Below are positions 20,479-32,354 of a stretch of 64,000 bases of DNA, one piece after another. Every line of letters starts with the position of its first letter. Position 1 is the first letter of the stretch. The DNA comes from Brasenia schreberi (Eukaryota; Streptophyta; Magnoliopsida; Nymphaeales; Cabombaceae). The translations under genes and the position numbers were made by a program. The DNA lies in NCBI GenBank assembly GCA_036023115.1, contig JAYKKT010000089.1, positions 17,664,501 through 17,728,500 on the forward strand, given 5' to 3'. The notes under the pieces were generated by a model. The model was given only the letters and a program-made list of their open reading frames with translations, had not been told where the DNA came from and did no database searches.

Positions 20479-21835
20479 GGCAAAACCAGTGTTAAAAATC
20501 CAAGGTTCTCCTCAACTCATCCTTAGAGCCAAATTTAGCGTGAACCCTAGGCTGGTCGTGGGGGAAGTCACTAGATCCGGAAGGATCTACCAACCCCCGT
20601 ACCTTCAAGGTGCTCAAAAGGTGGTCAATGTGCCTGGCCCCTCAAAAGCATGTATCCCTAGTGTTTTGCCAAAAGCAAATAAGGACAAAGTCATCCTAAA
20701 TCCTTATGACTTCAAAAACCACCTTTCAAAGATTCCTATTCACATGTCTATCTTAGAGCTTATAAAAACCTCGCATAGGCATAGACTTGTATTAGAGAAA
20801 ATTCTAGAAAGGGCCAAGGTTGATTCGAACATAAGTCCAGAATCCTTGTCTGCCCAAGTGGCTTTATTAGGAGCAAAATCGCCCATCACTTTTTCGGAAG
20901 ATGATGTAGATAGACCCTACGAAACCCATAACCTGGCCCTGCATATCGAGATGGTTCTAAACAACCACTCTCTGGACAGGTGCCTAGTCGATGGTGGAGT
21001 AGGGCTCAACATCCTTCCACTTCACGTGGCGTACAAAATCGGAGTCACCTTGACTTCAGTGAACCCAAGCCCCATCGTTATCACTGGATACGATGGGAAT
21101 GCGTCTAGACCTTTAGGATCCATCGAACTCCCAATGGAAACGGGAGGGATCGAACACACAGGGGTGTTCCATGTCTTGGACATCCACCCCCATTATAACC
21201 TGTTGCTGGGAAGGCCCTGGATACACAGTTTGTGCACTGTGCCATCCACCTTCCATAGGTGTGTCAAGATCCCTTTTAGGGACCAGGTCGTAGTGATCCT
21301 AGGTGAGAGTCACCCACAGCTTCAGGGGATCATAAACTCCCCTTATTTATCGAGCTCCCAAGCCCATGAGGCTAACTTGGGGCAAATTGTGATTGAGCCA
21401 ACTCGGCTCGTGTTAAACAACCCTAGGAAGGTTGTATGTGTGAAGGGGCCGCCCAAAGCAGGCCCCCTCCCGATTCTAACCCTTCTAGGAAAACCCAAGC
21501 GCTCCCTATTTCCAAAGCCCCTGGACAAGAGGCCATATGAGCACAATATGGACGATAGCATGTTCCAGGACCACGACTTGTATCAAACTTTTTCGAAAAA
21601 CAAAAAGTCATGGAACATGTTGTTGAACATGGGCTACACACCCTACAAAAGTCTAGGGGCACAGAACCAGGGTCTCCTAGAGCCCATTCTTCCTAGGGCC
21701 TATCCAATCCGATATGGGATCGGCTATACTCCCCGAATACCGCCGGAACCACCCCCTATGACCACTTGGGTCAAGGGTGCCCCGGAACCTGCCTTAGAAG
21801 AAACCTACGATTTAGATCTCCTATTCCGAGTCTAA
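20479..21835 (+). CDS. gag-pro C-terminal part with retropepsin-like protease (element 2)
   Basis: Open to TAA 21833-21835. The frame is open at the junction; the first Met-like codon inside it (20489) is not a real start. It begins in the linker after the gag zinc knuckle (KIQGSPQLILRAK, VGEVTRSGRIYQPP) and continues into the protease: RCLVDGGVGLNILPLHV (catalytic Asp in VDGG), ITGYDGNASRPLGSIELP, NLLLGRPWIHSL. The rest is a Pro-rich tail ending LDLLFRV. Without the N-terminal half of gag it could only be made as a fragment. It lies 26 bases upstream of the pol ATG, in a different frame. Confidence 0.87.
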
Positions 21836-21861
21836 CCCGTAGTGTTTTCCCTTTTGTAGGT

Positions 21862-24391
21862 ATGACGGAAGATCCCTTTTCTAAAAACACAAAAACATTT
21901 GAAAAGTTTAAAATCAAAAAAATCAAAAAACAAGAAAAACCAAAAACAATAGAAAAACAAAAACTCGAAAATAGAGTGCTTTGTATAGTTCCCAAAGTTC
22001 TTGTTTTACAAAAACCCAAAAAAATTGAAAAATTGGAAAATACCAAAAAGATTTTGTACATAGCTGCTCCTGGTAGGACTTTGGCAAAGGAAAAATATTT
22101 CGAAAGAAACGTCGTCTGCATAGCCAGACCAAAAGTTTCAGAATCACTTGAAAATCCAAGTACAAAACCAGGTCGTTTTGAAAATCACGCATCAAATTCC
22201 CTCAGGTCTATAGCCCATGAGAATGATCAAAGCCCAGAAGTGGATCCCCTTGAGGAAGATCCCACTTCTGAGCTTCCAGAATTTCATAAAATTCTTGATT
22301 CTGAAAAACCTTCCCAATCAGTAGGAGGAGATTTCATAGAGGTAAACCTAGGGGATGATTCCAATCCCAAAAACCATCAAAATAGGCACATGCTTGCATG
22401 AAACTGAAAGGTTAGCATTCATTGCATTTCTACGAACCTATTTAGATGTGTTTGCATGGACGTATGAAGACATGCCGGGCATAGATCCCAGCATTGTCGA
22501 GCATCGTCTTCCCTTAAATGCAGGTGTAAAACCCATAAAGCAGAAGCTTAGGAAAATACACCCGAATGTACACACGCAAGTCAAAGAGGGTTTAGAAGAT
22601 CTGCTAAAAGCCGGATTTATAAAACCCATTGCATATTCTGATTGGTTGTCAAACATCGTGGTGGTTCGAAAAACCAATGGGAAAATTCGAATATGCATCG
22701 ATTTCAGAAACCTGAATAAAGCCACTCCAAAGGATAATTATCCTTTACCAAACATAGATTTGATAGTCAATAGTACTGCAAATCATGAAATGTTTTCATT
22801 CATGGATGGCTATTCAGGCTATAATCAAATCAAACTAAGCCCACGAGATCAGGGTAAGACCGCCTTCACAACCCCATGGGGCACGTACTGCTATATAGTC
22901 ATGCCCTTTGGTTTGAAAAATGCCGGCGCAACATACCAACGAGCCATGACCACGATCTTCCATGATCAAATTCATGAGCTTGTAGAAGTGTATGTAGATG
23001 ATCTCTTGGCAAAATCCAAAACCCGATGCACTCATATCGAATGTTTACAAAAGATTTTTGAAAGGCTTAGGCTTTACAAAGTAAAGCTAAACCCTCAAAA
23101 ATGTGTGTTCGGGGTAGAATCAGGGAAGCTTCTAGGCTTTATGGTGAGCCAAAGGGGAATAGAAGTCGACCCCTCTATGTGTCGAGCCATCATAGACATG
23201 GCTCCACCCTCCAATCTCACCCAAATCCGTAGCCTCCAGGGTCGCTTACAATCCATTCGCCGATTCATATCGAATCTGGCAACCAGATGCGAACCCTTCA
23301 ACAAACTGTTAAGAAAGGGCACGAAATTCTTATGGGATGACGCATGCCAGAAGTCCTTCGAGAGACTAAAGGCATACTTGGTTAATCCCCCCGTTTTGAA
23401 CCCTCCAAAGCAAGGAAAACCGCTTTTATTATACATCTCCGTGCATGTAAATGCTTTAGGAGCCCTGTTGGCTCAATACGAGGATCACACCCATAAGGAG
23501 TATGCCATCTACTATATTTCGAAAACTCTCTTGGCTTATGAACGAAATTATCAAGCCATGGAGAAGACGTGCTTGGCCCTAGTCTGGGCCTGCCAGAAAT
23601 TCAGACACTATTTCCTAGATCATGAGATCTGGATAGTGTCCAAGCTTGATCCAATCAAGCACTTGTTCAAAAAACCCATTCTCACGGGTAGGTTGGGCAA
23701 ATGGCAACTCCTTCTAATGGAGTATGATCTGAAATACCATCACCAGATCTCCATTAAGGGGCAAGCCCTAGCAGATTACGTGGCTAAGTTCCCCTTAGAG
23801 GACGCATATCCCACTCTTGTTGAAATGCCTGATGAAGGCATATTGCAAAACCATTTTCAAAACCACATTTTGGCAAATTCTTTCGAAAACCATGTGTGGA
23901 AGATGCACTTCAATGGGGCACGAAACCAACGAGGGGCTAGTGCTGGGGTCATCCTAATCTCCCCTGAAAAGGGCGAGATTCCCATAGCAGTCCGCTTAGA
24001 TTTCGAATGTTCCAACAACGTAGCTGAGTATGAAGCACTCATACAAGGCTTAAGGATTTCGAAAACTCTAGGGGCATCGTGCATTGAGATCTTTGGAGAT
24101 TCGCTCCTTGTCATAAACCAGGTTTTAAAAATTTGGCAAGTACGTAATGAGAAACTACTTCCATATCACGAGTTGGCCACTCGATTGGTCCAGTCCTTCC
24201 AATCGTGTAAACTCACACACATAGGAAGAGAGGACAATGGCATCGCCGATGCCCTCTCCTCCTTGGGTTCAGCCCTGAAGGTCGATCCCATTTCAGGGAC
24301 CAGATCTTTGGAAATATGGCATGCGCCCCACCCATCCACACACGACTTGGATATTTGCGAAAATAACTCAGAGTCTATTGAAAAACCCTGA
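21862..24391 (+). pseudogene. pol: RT and two RNase H domains (element 2, one frameshift, active-site change)
   Basis: Starts at ATG 21862, two bases after the TTTTGTAG tract. The linker reads open to about 22370, where an extra A in AATCCCAAAAACC shifts the frame; from 22355 to TGA 24389-24391 a second frame is open. In that frame RT has FMDGYSGYNQIKL, MPFGLKNAGATYQ and YVDD (22991-23002, residues ~213-216). The connection RNase H follows (LLLYISVHVNALGALLAQ, AMEKTCLALVWA). The second RNase H has NNVAEYEAL, GDSLLVINQV and REDNGIADAL, but the first catalytic Asp is Asn: FNGA at 23909-23917 where other copies have FDGA. This G-to-A change should damage the second RNase H. TGG to TGA ends the frame. 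Confidence 0.9.
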
Positions 24392-25614
24392 TTTTATGAC
24401 ATCAAACAGTTTTAGAAAATGGGGGATTCACCGAGTATGCCACATCCAAAGATAAGGCATTCATTCATAAGATTTCGACCCGATACACCATTCTGGGTGG
24501 GGTCTTATACAAAAAAAGTTTTACCGGCATTCTGCTTAGGTGTATCGACCTAGAGGAGGCTAGGATAGTGATGCACGAGTTCCACAATGGAGAATGTGGA
24601 GGTCATGTTAATGCCAACATGATGGCAATGAAAATACTTAGAGGGGGCTATTTTTGGTCCACCCTGAAAAAGGATTGTCACGATCATGTTAGGAAGTGTC
24701 ATCCATGTCAAGTGCATGGGCACACCATTCATATCCCATCATCTGCATTGCATTCTGTGGTCAGCCCCAGGCCATTTACCATGTGGGCGTTTGACATTGT
24801 AGGCCCAATCTTTCCGAAAGCCTCGAATGGGCATCGATTTATTTTAGCAGCCACGGAGTATTTCTCCAAGTGGGTGGAAGCCATTTCCCTAACCAATGTG
24901 ATGGGGCAACATGTGGTGGCTTTCATCCGGAGGAATATCTTGGCTCGATTTGGGGTTCCACGAGACCTTGTGTTTGATAATGGCACCCCATTCAAGAACG
25001 AGCGGATGGTTAAGTTGTGCAACACGTATGGCATAACTCACCACTTCTCCTCGCCCTACTACCCTCAAGGCAACGGCCAAGCCGAAGCCACGAACAAGAC
25101 TCTCATTAGTATAATTGAGAAAACCTTAGAGAAGGGTAGGACATGGCATGAGAAGCTAGATGAAGCCTTATGGGCTTATAGGACTTCCATCCGGACTCCC
25201 ACGAATGCCACACCATTCGAATTGGTCTATGGCACAAACGCCATTCTTCCCATTCATACTCAACTGCATTCATTCCATACATCCATAGCACTCGACCTCC
25301 CCCTAGAGACGCTTCAGCATGCTAGGATGGCCGAACTAGATTTGCTAGATGAGAGGCGACTCCTTGCCATGGATCATGCTCGTGCATACCGGCAAAGGAT
25401 AGCCCGACATTATAGCAAACACATAAGACTTCGCCACTTTAAAGTGGGGGATCTGGTTTTAAAAACTATCCATCATCGTGGCCCACACCCCCTGGGCAAG
25501 TGGCGCCCCAACTGGGATGGACCCTATGTTGTACGAGCAACCACTACGAACAATTCGTATTGGTTGATCGATGTAGAAGGTAGGAATTTAGCAGATCCTA
25601 TCAATATTCAATAA
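24392..25614 (+). pseudogene. integrase (element 2, long ORF 24568-25614)
   Basis: The link to RNase H is broken by the TGA at 24389 and a one-T deletion at about 24411. From 24568 the frame is open. The zinc-binding part is HEFHNGECGGH with KCHPCQ; the catalytic core has WAFDIVGPIF, a second Asp in VFDNGTPF and Glu in QGNGQAEATNKT, so D, D and E are all kept. The C-terminal part has the plant GPYVV...YWLID...ADPINIQ module and no chromodomain. It ends early at TAA 25612-25614, where other copies continue YLKKYHV. Integrase would join the cDNA to host DNA in the nucleus. The domain may fold, but it is uncoupled from RT. Confidence 0.9.
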
Positions 25615-26822
25615 TTAAAGAAGTATTATGTGTAGGATCTGGATTAAATTCTAATTTTCGAAAATTTAAAGGGATAGCTGCCCTGAGACATGAAAATAAG
25701 GTGCAAAGGCAAACTCGTGTGACCCTGAGTGAAGAGAATTCGCACTTGTGAAAGAGTGGAGTTTTCAAAATCGTAGTTACATTTCAAAATCCTTCTTCTT
25801 ACAAAGAAAGGCCTAGTTCAACATAGCAAGATACTTGCAAGTAGTATGTGCTATTTCTAAATAGGCTGATCTGGAATGGATCGAGTGTAGGCTTGGGATA
25901 AGTCCTCCCCTCTTCTCTTCTCCTTCCAAAAGGAAAACAAAGGCCCAAAACAAAAGGGAATTTCCCATTCAAAGTCTCTTTCCAAAAGAAAGAAACCAGA
26001 ATTTAAAAGAAAAATCGATTCTCTTATGAAAAAGAGGGATTAAAGAAAAAAATACTCCCAAAGGGAGACCCTCGATGAAAAAAAAAAAAAGAAAAGGAAA
26101 AAGAGGCCAAAAAGCTCAAAAAGAGCAGTTTTTCCGCCTTCTATACCTCAAACCACGGGACGCTTCAGAAGGGACCGTGGTATCTCTTTCCCATCCCTGG
26201 CTTATCCCAAGCTAAAGCATGGTTCATTTCGAGGAATCCTAAAGTAAAAATAGGATTTACTTACTTGAATTTCATCTTGTTTGAGAATTCGACGTTTCAA
26301 GTAAGGCGTAGGAATTTGAAATACAGCTTGTTTTCTTATAAAACCTCCGCTAGATAAACGAGTGTTAAGACTCAAACAAGGGCAAGCACGAAGAGCTCGA
26401 GATCCTTAGGATCGAGGCTCAAGACAATTGTCCCTTTTGTAAATAGCTTTTGTAAATAAGTTTTAAAAACCGAACATCGAACAGCATAGGATCTGCTCAC
26501 TTGGAGCAACAGGCCTTGTAAGTCTCTAGAGTTCGACCACATCTGGTCTCTGGGAGGTCGCCACTCTTGGCACCACACCCATGTCATGCATCTGCATTCC
26601 ACGCATGAACATTTGCATAAACATGATCCCATTTAGGATCAGATTCCATGTAAAACCCTTTGGCGTGATATCTCCTCCTACCAAAGTTTGTAAATTGAGA
26701 TTTTGCTAAAAATGGGAAGGATCCCGTATTCTTCGTGGCTAGATTTAGGGAGACATTAAAAGGGGTGTTTGTCATCTTTGCCCTTATCCAAATTGATTTG
26801 GACAAGGCCAAAGAGGGGCATC
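25615..26822 (+). other. Element 2 3' UTR with inverted repeats and polypurine tract
   Basis: About 1.2 kb with no plausible gene. GCTTGGGATAAG (25891-25902) and CTTATCCCAAGC (26201-26212) are exact inverted repeats. Between them lie an A-rich tract and hairpin arms ACCACGG (26152-26158)/CCGTGGT (26175-26181). The polypurine tract AAAGAGGGG is at 26810-26818, four bases before the LTR. The same structure is kept in elements 1 (30695-31001) and A (about 48118-48430). Confidence 0.85.
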
Positions 26823-28060
26823 TGTAAACACCCCGAAATCCCACGAATTTCTCAAACCCATCTGGTTTTACAAAAGCAGCCCCAAAGGGCTATTTTGAGT
26901 CTGGAAACCCAGGAGCCTTCCACACAACCCTGTACATATGTTTTAAACTCTGTATTTCAAAAACATACAATATGGCTTTTAAAACCTTTATAAAACATGT
27001 TTTTGGAACCCCGAAGCAGCTTGGCCTAATCTAGACAAGACAAGGAGAGCTAAGAAGAGCCCGGAACCAGAGCACATGTCAAGCCCGGCACAACAACTCT
27101 TGTATCAAATTCACACCCCCAGGATCTCGAACGTCCAAGACCCTATTATCATCGAAACCTTGTTTGAAGTCATCTCCGGAAGGCGAAAACAGAGGCGGAC
27201 GATCATGTTGGCGAAGACCCAACGCAGACGGAGCACTGATGTTGTCAGGCCCCGCACAAACCGTTCGTTTCGAATACAGCTCGAAGGAGTCAGAGTTCAG
27301 TTTGGATTGGATCTGGACCATATATATCCAGATCCCAATCCAAACCCATGTATGGACTTGGATTTGGATTTGGATTCAAAAATCCAATCCAATATCCATA
27401 TCCATGGCCCACATCACCTTCTCATAAATGGAGGTGGGGCCCACTTGAAATTCACGTGGGATTATGGGCATGAGAGAGAGTGGGGGGGGTGGATAAGATC
27501 AAGTGTGGTTGTAATTAAGCTTGACTTGTGTGTCAAGTTTGGGGTTAATCATGTGGGTTAGCCTAATTGAGTGGGTTTAAGCTTGTAATTAGCCAAAACC
27601 TAACCTAGGGCTGCACCAACATGATGTGGTTAAAGTCTATGGGCCATAAAAAGGGAGCTCCTTCACCTGAACCTAACCCAAAATACCTAATCCTAGCCTT
27701 CCACCCTAATCCGCCCCTAATCTGAACCTAATCACCTAACCTACTTCCCTAATCCTGGCCTAATCCCAACCTAATCACCTAACCCACTTCCCTAATCCTT
27801 CCCTAAATCTAGGTTAAATTCCCTAAACCTAGCCTAATCCTAGCCTAATCACCTAACCTAGCTCACTAAACCTCACCCTAGAACCCACCCACCTAACCAA
27901 ACCCTAAACCCCTAAACCACCCCTAGCCCACAACCTACCCAAACCACTTGTATCTAAAATATCTGGCCCTACCCTTTCCAGCCCAACTTATCATCATACC
28001 ACCCTACCTAAACCACCTAACCACTACCCCAAACCCAGCCCTAACCGACCTACCCAGCCC

Positions 28061-28068
28061 TATATAAA
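28061..28068 (+). promoter_or_regulatory. TATA box of element 2 3' LTR
   Basis: TATATAAA followed by a C-run. A 3' LTR promoter would read out into the element 1 3' UTR, antisense to element 1. Confidence 0.65.
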
Positions 28069-29018
28069 CCCCCCCCCTTGGGGGCAGGTTTCATCACCAA
28101 GCCGCCTCACCCATCCCAACCGGGTCCTCCACTTCCCCAAGCTCAGCCGCCTGCTCCACTTGCTCCACCTGCTCCACATCCCACCACCACCTGCACCGCC
28201 ACCTACACCACCACCTTCCAACCGAACGCCACCGCCTGCACAACTCCTTTCCAGCCGAGCGCCACCCTCTTCTTCACCCGGTAAACCCCCTACATCCTAT
28301 CTTGCCACCTCTTCACTCCCTCTCCTCTCTAAACCACCTAATCTACTCCCCTACCACCCTAACATCAGCCCTTCCACTCACCGCCACCCTTCTCACTCAG
28401 CCGAACCCATAGCTCCCTAGCAGCCCGCCACCACCAAACTCCCTTAGTCGGCCACTCACTTCCCTTACATCACTCCCTTAGTCGGCCACCCCAACCGACT
28501 GTTGCCCCTTCATTCGGCCAGCCATCCGCCAGCCATCACCCTCTCCTTGTTAGCTCATTCCCTTAGTGCCATATTCCCTTAGTGACCTTACTTAGGTCCT
28601 TTAACCCAACACACCAAAAACAGCCCATCTCTAGTGGCCGGCCACCTTCAAGGCGCCTCTTCCGTGCACCAAGGACACTCGGCCACATCCTCTTGCCGTT
28701 CAACCTTGCGGAGCTCCCTTTTGCAGCCCAAGGCGAAGGCCAAGCCCACGCTCAAGCAAGGCATCTACGGACCAGCTACTAGTAAGTGCCTAACTCGGTT
28801 TTTAGTTGTATACTTGCTTGAGATTCAATTCGATACGGGGTTGTAATAACGTAGCATAGTCTCCCCCCGCTTGTAATAACGTGGCTTGGCACACCCACAC
28901 ACGTGCACTCTCTTAGTTGTGCACGATTTTGAACACACAGGGGCCTAATCAGTGCTTAATACATAAGTATATACATATACTTTCATTTTTGTAGGGTTTT
29001 GCTTAAGTTGGGTGTGTT

Positions 29019-29745
29019 GTCTTTCAATTCAAGCACTCTCACACACATTGAGCCTTCGCTCTTATTTGAAAGAACCAAGTAAGGGCCGACCTATACTATT
29101 TGGGTTTAATTTCATGTCGTGTGTGTAAGTCTTTCAATTCAAGCACTCTCACACACATTGAGCTTTCGCTCTTATTTGAAAGACCCAAGTAAGGGCCGAC
29201 CTGTACTATTTGGGTTTCATTTCATGTCGTGTGTGTAAGTCTTTCAATTCAAGCACTCTCACACACATTGAGCTTTCGCTCTTATTTGAAAGACCCAAGT
29301 AAGGGCCGACCTATACTATTTGGGTTTCATTTCATGTCGTGTGTGTAAGTCTTTCAATTCAAGCACTCTCACACACATTGAGCTTTCGCTCTTATTTGAA
29401 AGACCCAAGTAAGGGCCGACCTATACTATTTGGGTTTCATTTCATGTCGTGTGTGTAAGTCTTTCAATTCAAGCACTCTCACACACATTGAGCTTTGCTC
29501 TTATTTGAAAGACCCAAGTAAGGGCCGACCTATACTATTTGGGTTTCATTTCATGTCGTGTGTGTAAGTCTTTCAATTCAAGCACTCTCACACACATTGA
29601 GCTTTCGCTCTTATTTGAAAGACCCAAGTAAGGGCCAACCTATACTATTTGGGTTTCATTTCATGTCGTGTGTGTAAGTCTTTCAATTCAAGCACGCACC
29701 CACATTGAGCCTTCGCTCTTATTTGCAAGACCCGAGTAAGGGCTC
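29019..29745 (+). repeat. Tandem array in element 2 3' LTR
   Basis: The most regular array: unit starts at 29019, 29129, 29239, 29349, 29459 and 29568, then the variant terminal unit at 29678. Period 110 bp. Confidence 0.95.
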
Positions 29746-30335
29746 ATATACATACTCTATATACATATCTCCCTTCGGCATTTATATTTCAAGTCATTTC
29801 CCTTCGGTTATTTCCCTTCGGTATTGTCTTTACATTTCGGGTTTTCCCTTTGGAGTAGCGTGAGTTTGCATTGCATCTACGCCATACCACGAGGTAGGAC
29901 GCATATTGCATCAAAGCAAGCCCCGCTGAAATTCGCCCATGTAGTGGAGTGTTCATAACACACAAACTAGGTGGCCCGAAAAGGGATAAAAGGCAAGACT
30001 TAGGCACGTGCAAATCCACGTGATCTAAAATATGCAACCGCATCTAAAAGACCCGAATTAGACACCTCGAACCGCTTCGTAGACTTTCTATCCCAAAAAC
30101 TCGATTTTTGCAAAGCGTACAGACTGACCCTTACGCATCGGTGCAAGAAGGTTTGCGACGACAAGAGCTCACTTGCTCACAGTCGCCACGATTAGAAGTC
30201 AGTTTTATATCTTTGCTAGCTTAGGTAAGCTAGCTGGCACGCCCTGTTTGCATAAATAGGCCTTAGACGCGTGAGAGGATCCACTCCAAGCCCAGAAAAG
30301 GCAGGGGAGGTGTGGGGATTTTTCGCGCGTCTACA

Positions 30336-30340
30336 GTGCC
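30336..30340 (+). repeat. Target-site duplication GTGCC (element 2, right)
   Basis: Directly after the TCTACA end of element 2; partner at 12563-12567. Confidence 0.95.
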
Positions 30341-31250
30341 TAGAGTGGCGACCTCCCAGAGACCAGATGTGGTCGAACTCTAGAGACTTACAAAGCCTAC
30401 TGCTCCAAGTGAGCAAAATCCTATGCTGTTCGATGTTCGGTTTTCAAAACTTATTTACAAAAACTATTTACAAAAGGGACAACTGTCTTGAGTCTCGATC
30501 CTAAGGATCTCGAGCTCTTCGTGCTTGCCCTTGTTTGAGTCTTAACACTCGCTTATCTAGCGGAGGTTTTATAAGAAAACAAGCTATATTTCAAATTCCT
30601 ACGCCTTACTCGAAACGTTGAATTCTCAAACAAGATGAAATTCAAGTAAATCCTACTTTTACTTTAGGATTCCTCGAAATGAACCATGCTTTTAGCTTGG
30701 GATAAGCCAGGGATGGGAAAGAGGTACCACGGTCCCTTCTGAAGCGTCCCGTGGTTTAAGGCATAGAAGGTGGGAAACTGCTCTTTTTGAGCTTTTTGGC
30801 CTCTTTTTCCTTTTTTTCATCGAGGGTCTCCCTTTGGGAGTATTTTTTCTTTAATCCCTCTTTTTCACAAGAGAATCGATTTTCTATTGAATCCTGGTTT
30901 CTTTCTTTTGGAAAGATACTTTGAATGGGAAATTCCCTTTTGTTTGGGCCTTTGTTTTCCTTTTGGAAGTAGAAGAGAAGAGGGGAGGACTTATCCCAAG
31001 CCTACACTCGATCCATCCCAGATCAGCCTATTTAGAAATAGCACGTACTACTTGCAAGTATCTTGCTATGTTAAACTAGGCCTTTCTTTGTAAGAAGAAG
31101 GATTTTGAAATGTAACCTACGATTTTGAAGACTCCACTTTTTCACAAGTGTGAATTACTCAGGGTCACACGACTTTGCCTTTGCACCTTATCCACATGTC
31201 TCAGGGCAGCTATCCCTAAAATTTTCAAAAATTGGAATTTAATCCAGATC
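30336..31250 (-). other. Element 1 3' UTR, main part
   Basis: Non-coding, reverse complement of the element 2 3' UTR. It keeps the 12-bp inverted repeats at 30695-30706 and 30990-31001 and the T-rich (A-rich on the minus strand) stretch between them. No gene seen. An open stretch at 30887-31093 has no support as a protein. Confidence 0.85.
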
Positions 31251-32354
31251 CTACACATGATACTTCTTTAAGTATTGAATATTGATAGGATCTGCTAAAT
31301 TCCTACCTTCTACATCGATCAACCAATACAAATTGTTCGTAGTGGTTGCTCGCACAACATAGGGTCCATCCCAGTTGGGGCGCCACTTGCCCAGGGGGTG
31401 TGGGCCACGATGATGGATGGTTTTTAAAACCAGATCCCCCACTTCGAAGTGGCGAGGTCTCAGGTGTTTGCTATAATGTCGGACTATCCTTTGCCTGTAT
31501 GCACGAGCATGATCCCTGGCAAGGAGTCGCCTCTCATCTAGCAAGTCTAGTTCGACCATCCTAGTATGCTGAAGCATCTCTAGGGGGAGGTCGAGTGCTA
31601 TGGATGTATGGAATGAATGCAGTTGGGTATGAATGGGAAGAATGGCGTTTGTGCCATAGACCAATTCGAATGGTGTGGCATTCGTGGGAGTCCGGATGGA
31701 AGTCCTATAAGCCCATAAGGCTTCATCCAGCTTCTTGTGCCATGTCCTACCCTTCTCTAAGGTTTTCTCGATTATGCCAATGAGAGTCTTGTTTGTGGCT
31801 TCGGCTTGGCCGTTGCCTTGAGTGTAGTAGGGCGAGGAGAAGTGGTGAGTTATGCCATACGTGTTGCACAACTTAACCATCCGCTCATTCTTGAATGGGG
31901 TGCCATTATCAGACACAAGGTCTCGTGGAACCCCAAATCGAGCCAAGATATTCCTCCGGATGAAAGCCACCACATGTTGCCCCATTACGTTGGTTAGGGA
32001 AATGGCTTCCACCCACTTGGAGAAATACTCCGTGGCTGCTAAAATAAATCGATGCCCATTCGAGGCTTTTGGAAATATTGGGCCTACAATGTCAAACGCC
32101 CACATGATAAATGGCCAGGGGCTGACCACGGAATGCAATGCGGATGAAGGGATATGAATGGCGTGCCCATGCACTTGACAGGGGTGACACTTCCTAACAT
32201 GATCGTGGCAATCCTTTTTCAAGGTGGACCAAAAACAGCCCCCTCTAAGTATTTTCATTGCCATCATGTTGGCATTAACATGACCTCCACATTCTCCATC
32301 ATGGAATTCATCCATCACTATCCTAGACTCCTCTAGGTCGATACACCTTAGCAA
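31251..32354 (-). CDS. integrase (element 1)
   Basis: Minus-strand frame of 367 codons covering the integrase nearly in full and ending YLKKYHV, the natural C-terminus. The zinc-binding part is DEFHDGECGGH with KCHPCQ; the core has WAFDIVGPIF, LVSDNGTPF and GQAEATNKTL, so all catalytic acidic residues are present. The C-terminal GPYVVRATTTNN module has no chromodomain. The frame is open upstream of 32354 toward RNase H, but that link is broken by stops and indels near 32480-32700. Among the integrase domains here this is the best kept, though it is no longer joined to RT. Confidence 0.88.
   Translation of the reverse strand: MLRCIDLEESRIVMDEFHDGECGGHVNANMMAMKILRGGCFWSTLKKDCHDHVRKCHPCQVHGHAIHIPSSALHSVVSPWPFIMWAFDIVGPIFPKASNGHRFILAATEYFSKWVEAISLTNVMGQHVVAFIRRNILARFGVPRDLVSDNGTPFKNERMVKLCNTYGITHHFSSPYYTQGNGQAEATNKTLIGIIEKTLEKGRTWHKKLDEALWAYRTSIRTPTNATPFELVYGTNAILPIHTQLHSFHTSIALDLPLEMLQHTRMVELDLLDERRLLARDHARAYRQRIVRHYSKHLRPRHFEVGDLVLKTIHHRGPHPLGKWRPNWDGPYVVRATTTNNLYWLIDVEGRNLADPINIQYLKKYHV

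Larger units (their letters stand above)
12568..30335 (+). mobile_element. Element 2: Tat-type retrotransposon inside element 1
   Basis: Bounded by GTGCC on both sides. 5' LTR 12568-16005, primer site 16011, N-terminal gag, inserted LTR S2, C-terminal gag-pro, pol, 3' UTR, 3' LTR 26823-30335. The two LTRs look very alike: in the 486 bp at 12821 and 27076 I counted only about five differences by eye. That makes it one of the younger full insertions. Gag is interrupted and partly deleted, and pol has one frameshift and stops around the RNase H/integrase boundary, so it would need proteins from another copy. Confidence 0.95.
26823..30335 (+). repeat. Element 2 3' LTR
   Basis: 3,513 bp, nearly identical to 12568-16005. 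TATA 28061-28068, candidate intron 28782-28994, tandem array 29019-29745, and the U5 hairpins. It ends TCTACA at 30335, followed by GTGCC. Confidence 0.95.

Noticed and set aside
30887..31093. Small ORF in the element 1 3' UTR
   Set aside because: Arises from the T-rich reverse of the UTR's A-rich tract; not conserved as a frame in the other UTR copies.
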